Positions 5,311-10,106 of a DNA stretch of 10,106 nt are shown here, in pieces. The DNA is from Bacteroidota bacterium (GTDB lineage: Bacteria > Bacteroidota > Bacteroidia > Chitinophagales > Chitinophagaceae), in the NCBI GenBank assembly GCA_005883855.1, contig VBAU01000091.1, positions 802 to 10,907 on the forward strand. Direction: 5' to 3'. Position numbers and translations under genes: made by a program. The notes under the pieces are model-generated. The model saw only the letters and a program-made list of their open reading frames with translations, did no database searches and was not told where the DNA came from. Position 1 is the first letter of the stretch. Every line of letters starts with the position of its first letter.

Positions 5311-6396
5311 TCATGAATTCATAATCTTGTTCTGATGATTAATACTCTCCATGTGCATGGCATCAAAATACTTCGTGATAAACTCTTTACTTAACCCCAG
5401 GGTCTCGCCCTTTTGAAATGCTCTTTGCAAAATCTCATTCCATCGATTGGTTTGCAGAATGGTAATGTTGTTATTCTTCTTGTACTCACCGATCTTCTCC
5501 GCGATTTTCATCCGCTGGCCAAGTATCTGCATCAACTCATCATCAAGATGATTGATCTGTTGTCTTAGTTTTTCCAATGCGGCATGATATTCTTCGGAAT
5601 TTATATCTTCTCTTCGCCAGATGATTGAATCCAGCAGTTCTGCAAGTTTCTCCGGCGTTATTTGTTGCTTTGGGTCACTCCATGCGTTATCCGGATCAAT
5701 GTGTGATTCGATCATCAGTCCATCGTAATCCAGGTCGATCGCTTTTTGCGCCACATCATGCAAAATGTCGCGGCGGCCGCAAATGTGTGAAGGATCATTT
5801 ATAAACAGCATTTCAGGATAACGTCGTTTCATTTCGATCGCCAGGTGCCACATCGGTGCGTTTCGGTATTCTGTATTTCCGTAAGAAGAAAATCCGCGGT
5901 GTATCAGGCCAATTTGTTTAATGCCTGCCTTGGCAATTCTCTCCACCGCGCCCGTCCACAATTCAAGATCGGGATTGATAGGATTTTTGATCAGTATCGG
6001 GATATCCTTACCCCGCAATGCGTCGGCTAGTTCCTGGACGCTAAATGGATTCACTGTCGTTCTCGCACCGATCCACAATACGTCTACTTCAAAATTGATC
6101 GCATCATCAACTTGCTTGCCCGTTGCAACCTCTACCATTGTGGGCAGCCCCGTGAGTTTTTTTGCCCTGAGCAACCAGGGTAGGCCTTTTACACCGATTC
6201 CTTCAAAGCTGCCGGGCCTTGTGCGTGGTTTCCAAATACCAGCTCTCACCATGTCCACCTTGCCGGTGGCAGCTATGCGCTGTATGGTTTCCACCACCTG
6301 CTCTTCCGTTTCTGCGCTACACGGACCGCTGATGATCAATGGACGTTTGCTCCATTTTTGTTGCACAATTTCTTTCATTGTTTGTGTCGCTTGCAT
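5311..6396 (-). CDS. Bifunctional DAHP synthase / chorismate mutase
   Basis: The enzyme condenses phosphoenolpyruvate with erythrose-4-phosphate to make DAHP, the first step toward chorismate. Its fused mutase converts chorismate to prephenate. The synthase domain (residues ~15-260) shows SGPCSAE (23-29), KPRTRPGSFEG (56-66), WIGARTT (108-114), IKNPINPD (136-143), HRGFSSYG (166-173) and DPSHICGRRD (201-210), the pattern of the AroF/KdsA-related type I class. The C-terminal ~90 residues (from about 265) are an AroQ-type helical mutase: LRQQINHLDDELMQILGQRM, then KIAEKIGEYKK and a Thr-Asn-Arg-Trp segment before EIL. Such fusions can let prephenate or chorismate regulate the synthase (family knowledge). 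ATG at 6378 (MKEIVQQKW) is an alternative start that fits the TATCTTCG element better. It heads the aro cluster, 198 bases upstream of aroB. Confidence 0.95.
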   Translation of the reverse strand: MQATQTMKEIVQQKWSKRPLIISGPCSAETEEQVVETIQRIAATGKVDMVRAGIWKPRTRPGSFEGIGVKGLPWLLRAKKLTGLPTMVEVATGKQVDDAINFEVDVLWIGARTTVNPFSVQELADALRGKDIPILIKNPINPDLELWTGAVERIAKAGIKQIGLIHRGFSSYGNTEYRNAPMWHLAIEMKRRYPEMLFINDPSHICGRRDILHDVAQKAIDLDYDGLMIESHIDPDNAWSDPKQQITPEKLAELLDSIIWRREDINSEEYHAALEKLRQQINHLDDELMQILGQRMKIAEKIGEYKKNNNITILQTNRWNEILQRAFQKGETLGLSKEFITKYFDAMHMESINHQNKIMNS

Positions 6397-6400
6397 TTTG

Positions 6401-6408
6401 CGAAGATA
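6401..6408 (-). promoter_or_regulatory. Candidate -7 element of the aro cluster (TATCTTCG)
   Basis: TATCTTCG is one base from the Bacteroidota -7 consensus TAnnTTTG. It lies 4 bases upstream of the first ATG (6396), so transcription would begin at about that codon. This favours translation from the ATG at 6378, or a nearly leaderless message. No good -33 TTTG is visible. Confidence 0.4.
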
Positions 6409-6558
6409 AGTTATTGCGCTTAAGGAGAGGCGCTAACAGATGTCTTTTTTAGGGAGAATTGTATGTAACCAGCGACGTCAATACTGTTCAGCTTCCGTTG
6501 TGTCACTCTCTTGTACATCCTGTTCGTTAGTCAGCAACCTCGTTTTCTCCTCGGCGCA

Positions 6559-6634
6559 CTTTGCGACTTCTTTGCGGACTTTGCGTCCTAATGAAGGGAA
6601 GCAGAGGGCACGAAGGAGCGCAAAGAACGCAAAG
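6559..6634. repeat. CTTTGCG-type inverted repeat in the divergent intergenic region
   Basis: The 331-base gap 6397-6727 separates the aro cluster from the plus-strand lipoprotein gene. It contains CTTTGCG at 6559, 6570 and 6579, and the complement CGCAAAG at 6619 and 6628. The arms 6570-6585 and 6619-6634 pair over 16 bases with two mismatches, around a ~33-base loop. From memory this resembles dispersed TTTGCG repeats seen in Bacteroidota intergenic regions. Apart from the two candidate promoter elements I see nothing else in the gap, and the small open frames crossing it look like repeat translation. Confidence 0.7.
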
Positions 6635-6700
6635 AATTTTGTTCTATAACACCAGGCGCACAAGTATACAAAGAGTCCTGCGCTGCTTTTGCAATTTGAC

Positions 6701-6708
6701 TAAATTTG
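6701..6708 (+). promoter_or_regulatory. Candidate -7 element of the DUF3500 gene (TAAATTTG)
   Basis: TAAATTTG matches TAnnTTTG exactly, 19 bases upstream of the ATG at 6728. It implies a leader of roughly a dozen bases. TTTG at 6688-6691 is too close to serve as a standard -33 element, so only the -7 half is supported. Confidence 0.5.
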
Positions 6709-6727
6709 AATACACGCAACACAAGAA

Positions 6728-7756
6728 ATGAGATCTCTTGCATTAATCGTTCTTTTTGCAACTACAACAATAGTTTCCTGCCATTCGCAAGTGAACAATA
6801 AGCCAAGCTCCGGAATGAGCCAGGCAGCAAATGAATTTCTTCAGTCGTTGTCGCCAAAACAACGATCGATGACTCAATTTAAATTCGATGAGGACGAGCG
6901 TTACAACTGGCACTTCATTCCAAAAGCTCGAAAAGGAATTCCTTTGAAGGAACTCAATAGCATGCAGCGAAATTCAGCAATGAAAATGTTGCATGCTGCG
7001 TTGAGTGACACGGGTTTTCAAAAAACGACGGCGATCGTACAATTGGAGGACATATTGAGAAGAACAGAGGGACGACCCGATGGCGACGACTATCGCGACT
7101 CTGGCAAGTATTATATTTCTGTATTTGGAAATCCTTCTAATCCTATTTGGGGATGGCGATTTGAGGGTCATCACATTTCATTAAATTTTTCATTAAGAGA
7201 AAACCACCTCGTTTCAGCAACGCCAAATTTCCTTGGTGCGAATCCTGCCATTGTGTTATCAGGCTCTGAAAAAGGCATGGAGGTGTTGAAAGATGAGACA
7301 CAACTTGGCCTGGCCTTGTTAAACTCACTTGATGCAACGCAAAAACAAAAAGCGATAATCAATGTTGAGGCTCCTGCCGACATTATCACTGGTGCAGATC
7401 GTAAGGCAATCATCACCGATACGCATGGAGTTTCTTACAATGAACTCAACAGTGAACAACAAAAAATATTCATGCAATTGCTGAGTCTTTACATTCATCG
7501 GTACACTCACCTCTTTGCCATGGCTATGATGAGGGATATAGAAGCTGCTGGTTTGAATAAATTGCTATTTGCGTGGGCCGGTGATCAACAGATCGGGATT
7601 GGGCATCCGCATTATTACCGAATCAAAGGACCCACTATCATCATAGAATACGACAATACGCAGAATAATGCTAACCATGTGCATACTGTGGTGAGAGATC
7701 TCAAAGATGATTTTGGAGGTGATGAGTTGCTTGAGCACTATAGACAAAATCACTAG
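6728..7756 (+). CDS. DUF3500 family lipoprotein
   Basis: This 342-residue protein belongs to the DUF3500 family, whose biochemical function I do not know. It opens with a lipoprotein signal: Met-Arg-Ser, a hydrophobic stretch at ~4-16 and the lipobox IVSC with Cys18. It is therefore predicted to be lipid-anchored and exported. Family-like motifs are WGWRFEGHHISLNF (141-154), FLGANP (168-173), LFAMAMMRDIEAAGL (262-276), FAWAGD (281-286), HPHYYRI (293-299) and EYDNTQNNANHVHTV (307-321). The many conserved His, Trp and Asp residues suggest a metal- or ligand-binding pocket, but that is inference. The length is typical and the frame intact. It is transcribed divergently from the aro cluster and lies 247 bases before the ABC permease; a shared function is not indicated. 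Confidence 0.9.
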   Translation: MRSLALIVLFATTTIVSCHSQVNNKPSSGMSQAANEFLQSLSPKQRSMTQFKFDEDERYNWHFIPKARKGIPLKELNSMQRNSAMKMLHAALSDTGFQKTTAIVQLEDILRRTEGRPDGDDYRDSGKYYISVFGNPSNPIWGWRFEGHHISLNFSLRENHLVSATPNFLGANPAIVLSGSEKGMEVLKDETQLGLALLNSLDATQKQKAIINVEAPADIITGADRKAIITDTHGVSYNELNSEQQKIFMQLLSLYIHRYTHLFAMAMMRDIEAAGLNKLLFAWAGDQQIGIGHPHYYRIKGPTIIIEYDNTQNNANHVHTVVRDLKDDFGGDELLEHYRQNH

Positions 7757-8003
7757 CCGATGTAGCTTAAGTGGGCTTTGGTTGTTAACATTCACTGTCA
7801 TTTTTTGAAATCTTCAAACGCGATCTGAAGCATGAATAATCCCTGGCCACACCGCCGTTTACAAGTCGTGGTGCCAGCAACGGTGCATTGTCGACCACTT
7901 ATCCCAAAGGCGTTTACAAATTTGTTTGATTTACCGATCTTGGGTGATAACCACGGCGCCAAACAAGCAAAGAGGACAAACATTCACCCGTCAAAAATTA
8001 GCC
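7757..8003. other. Intergenic spacer before the permease
   Basis: These 247 bases hold no gene I can support. One short plus-strand frame ends TTYPKGVYKFV and stops at 7930. It looks faintly protein-like and might be a decayed remnant, but it has no start and only about 29 codons. No clear promoter or terminator was recognised. Confidence 0.4.
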
Positions 8004-9626
8004 ATGTTAAAAAACTATTTGCTCATTGCGCTGCGCAATTTCAAACGTCAAAAACTTTTCACCGGCCTCAATATTTTTGGTCTTGCTCTGGGCCTTGCAA
8101 GCGCGATTTTTATTTTCTTATATGTCAGCGATGAATTGCGCTACGATGTGATGCAGCCGAACTTCAAAAACAGCTATCGAGTTGGCATCACGTTTACAAA
8201 CGGCGAAGGTCAAAGTTTTGACAACACAGACATTCCCGGCTTTTTTGTCAAGTATTTAAAGGACAATCGCACCGATGTGATTCACGCGTCGCGAATTGCT
8301 TACATTGGTTATCCCACTTCTCTGAACTATAAAGAAAAAGATAAAATCATCCTTACCGAAGAGATAAAATGGGCAGAACCCAATTTTCCCGAAGTACTTT
8401 ACTTCAATCTACTTCGTGGAAACAAAGACAAGATGTTTGAGAATCCGAATTCAATGGTGATCAGCGAAACCGGGGCGAAGCGTTTATTCGGAAAAGAAGA
8501 TCCAATAGGCAAAGTTATTTCAGTTAAACATAGGTGGGCAACGAATGATAAGGAGATTGACGTGATGGTCACAGGGGTTTACAAGGATTACCCTTCCAAT
8601 TCTCACTTCAAGCCACTCTACATTTTAAATGTGAATGCATTCAGAACGATCTACGGACAGGACTTCAACTTTTTCATGGAAGGCACCCGGTTTGATCCGC
8701 AAAAACAATTGGGATTTTTCGAAAGTTATGTTACGCTAAAACCAGGAACGGACACAAAACCGATCAAGGCTTCGCTCGACAAATTGGCGTATCAATTAGT
8801 GCATTCTGATTCTGCGTTTGCAGCCAGCGGAGGAAAAGCTTCCGCGTTCTTTACTAAAATGAGCGACTTGCATTTTGACAAGAAAAACCTTTGGGAAGAC
8901 ACTAATATCCGCGGCGATAAAACTTATTTGACGATCTTCAGCATTATTGCGGTGATGATTATGTTCATCGCTTGCATCAACTATATGAATCTTGCGACCG
9001 CTCGTTCCATAAAGAGAGCTAAGGAGGTGGGATTGCGAAAATCATTTGGAGGACAACGGTCGGGCATCGCGCAGCAATTTTTCCTGGAATCATTTATGAC
9101 GATTATAGCATCGCTGGTACTCGCTGTCCTGTTGGTGATTCTTTTCCTCCATCCCTTCAATCAACTTGCACACAAAACGTTTGCCATTGGGTCGCTCGCT
9201 AACGCCGTGATAATAGCCATAGTACTGGGAATCGTTTTGTTCATGGGCTTGCTGTCTGGGATTTATCCTGCCATTTATTTGTCGGCATTTCAACCTATCG
9301 AAGTCTTAAAGGGACAAATTGTAAAAGGCAAGGGCGCGGAATTTTTGAGAAAAAGCCTGGTTACGGTTCAATACACCGTTGCGCTTATTTTGATCATTTG
9401 CACATTTATTGTCATCAAGCAAATGGAGCAATTAAAAACAACGAAGCTTAATCAGCAAGGCAGCCAGATCTTGTCCATCCGATTTGGCGGCATAGCACAA
9501 CAGGATAGGTTTGCAGAATTCAAGCGCTCGGTCCTCGAGGATCCCGACATTCAATTTGTAACTATGGCCAATCATCTGCCTCGACTGAATTACTTCGGCT
9601 GGATTGGAACAGAAGTAATTCGGTGA
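8004..9626 (+). CDS. MacB/FtsX-type ABC transporter permease, N-terminal part up to a frameshift
   Basis: This is an inner-membrane permease of the MacB/FtsX class found in large numbers in Bacteroidota. The start at 8004 (MLKNYLLIALRNFKRQKLFT) is the classical family opening. The 26 upstream in-frame codons have no family match. By this numbering there is a transmembrane helix at ~19-41, followed by a periplasmic MacB_PCD-like domain (~45-300). The first FtsX core comes next, with helices at ~309-329, 363-383 and 400-422 and the conserved cytoplasmic ARSIKRAKEVGLRKSFGG between the first two. A further helix at ~454-472 opens the second half. The frame ends after TEVIR at a TGA (9624-9626), 540 codons in, while the family runs to about 790 residues. 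The missing sequence continues at once in another frame (next entry). No ATPase partner gene is in the window, so the substrate is unknown. Confidence 0.85.
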   Translation: MLKNYLLIALRNFKRQKLFTGLNIFGLALGLASAIFIFLYVSDELRYDVMQPNFKNSYRVGITFTNGEGQSFDNTDIPGFFVKYLKDNRTDVIHASRIAYIGYPTSLNYKEKDKIILTEEIKWAEPNFPEVLYFNLLRGNKDKMFENPNSMVISETGAKRLFGKEDPIGKVISVKHRWATNDKEIDVMVTGVYKDYPSNSHFKPLYILNVNAFRTIYGQDFNFFMEGTRFDPQKQLGFFESYVTLKPGTDTKPIKASLDKLAYQLVHSDSAFAASGGKASAFFTKMSDLHFDKKNLWEDTNIRGDKTYLTIFSIIAVMIMFIACINYMNLATARSIKRAKEVGLRKSFGGQRSGIAQQFFLESFMTIIASLVLAVLLVILFLHPFNQLAHKTFAIGSLANAVIIAIVLGIVLFMGLLSGIYPAIYLSAFQPIEVLKGQIVKGKGAEFLRKSLVTVQYTVALILIICTFIVIKQMEQLKTTKLNQQGSQILSIRFGGIAQQDRFAEFKRSVLEDPDIQFVTMANHLPRLNYFGWIGTEVIR

Positions 9627-10106
9627 CAAAAAATTGCAATGGAGCCAACTGAATGTAGAATTCGATTTCGCCAGGACATTCCAACTGCAATTTGTGGCCG
9701 GTCGCGATTTCCAGGTAGGTAATCTGAACGACAGCAATTCGATGATCATAAACGAGGCGGGCATCAGGGCACTTGGACAAACGATCAGTAAAGTAGTCGG
9801 CACAACGGTAACGGAGGTCAGGTTCGACACTACGATAAATTATAAAGTCATCGGCGTGGTGAAAGACTTTCCTTACCGCTCGATGCATCAGCCGATTGAG
9901 CCCTTGTTGTTAAATCCGCACCTTCACTTCATCGACAAAATTGCTTACATAAAATTGCCGCCTGGAAAATTTGCGGAGAAAATTGCTTCGATTGAAAAGA
10001 AGTGGAAAACTGTATTTCCAAATACTGGATTTGATCATTGGTTCGTAAGCGATGAATTCAATCGCATGTATGTCTCCGAAGGGCGGGTTTCTTCACTGGC
10101 GAAATC
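9622..10106 (+). pseudogene. Continuation of the ABC permease in a shifted frame (cut by window edge)
   Basis: From 9622 a second frame stays open for 161 codons to the window end. It reads GDKKLQWSQLNVEFDFARTF, then VAGRDF, NDSNSMIINEAGIRALG, YKVIGVVKDFPYRSMHQPIEP and finally EFNRMYVSEGRVSSLAK. This is the normal second periplasmic domain of the same permease family, up to the stretch preceding the last FtsX helices. Restoring one base next to the GG at 9622-9623 would join ...TEVIR to GDKKLQ without a gap. The gene is therefore either a recent pseudogene or carries a one-base sequencing or assembly error. The rest of the second FtsX domain lies outside the window. Confidence 0.82.

Noticed and set aside
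6440..6663. Small open frames on both strands of the 6397-6727 gap
   Set aside because: Composition is dominated by the CTTTGCG repeat (for example RSAKNAKN), with no domain or conserved look.
7926..8003. Extended permease start at 7926
   Set aside because: MLKNYLLIALRNF at 8004 is the conserved start of this family; the upstream residues look like translated spacer.
7757..8003. Gene remnant ending TTYPKGVYKFV at 7930
   Set aside because: About 29 codons with no start and no recognisable family; too little to call a pseudogene.
1..10106. CRISPR array, tRNA or rRNA genes
   Set aside because: No regularly spaced direct repeats with unique spacers, and no cloverleaf or conserved rRNA segments were recognised.

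Overview
The window looks like a chromosomal segment of a Bacteroidota bacterium, probably in or near the Cytophagales (inference). The reasons are: a DAHP synthase fused to a C-terminal chorismate mutase; a large FtsX/MacB-type permease of the kind common in that phylum; TAnnTTTG-like promoter elements; weak or absent Shine-Dalgarno sites; and REP-like palindromes resembling those I associate with Bacteroidota genomes.

Layout. Bases 1-786 (minus strand) hold the chaperonin operon, groES followed by the first 145 codons of groEL. A small unrecognised gene (985-1245, plus) follows and runs head-on into the next cluster. Bases 1248-6396 (minus) carry a shikimate/chorismate cluster. In transcription order it is DAHP synthase/chorismate mutase, aroB, aroA, aroC. 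aroB and aroA abut exactly, and aroA and aroC overlap by 8 bases. Together these genes supply DAHP synthesis, the 3-dehydroquinate, EPSP and chorismate synthase steps, and conversion of chorismate to prephenate. Shikimate kinase and the dehydratase and dehydrogenase steps are not in the window. From 6728 the plus strand holds a DUF3500 lipoprotein. It is followed by a MacB/FtsX-like ABC transporter permease that is interrupted by a one-base frameshift at about 9622 and runs off the window end.

The most unusual feature is inside the shikimate genes. aroC is about 497 codons instead of about 350. Its extra ~160 residues encode a DUF559 (Vsr-like, PD-(D/E)XK-type) nuclease domain. That domain is bracketed by two oppositely oriented copies of a palindromic repeat that ends in GACCTCACC. 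A solitary copy of the same repeat lies in frame in the neighbouring aroA, and it is read in the same frame, giving the peptide TSPxTPLQRxGA in both enzymes. A second, unrelated perfect palindrome is also inserted in aroA. The conserved motifs of both enzymes are intact and all insertions fall where family alignments place surface loops. The simplest reading is a REP-like mobile repeat that carries a nuclease cargo gene and is tolerated as extra peptide inside essential biosynthetic enzymes.

Two single-base frame disruptions (small gene near 1075; permease near 9622) could be real mutations or assembly errors.
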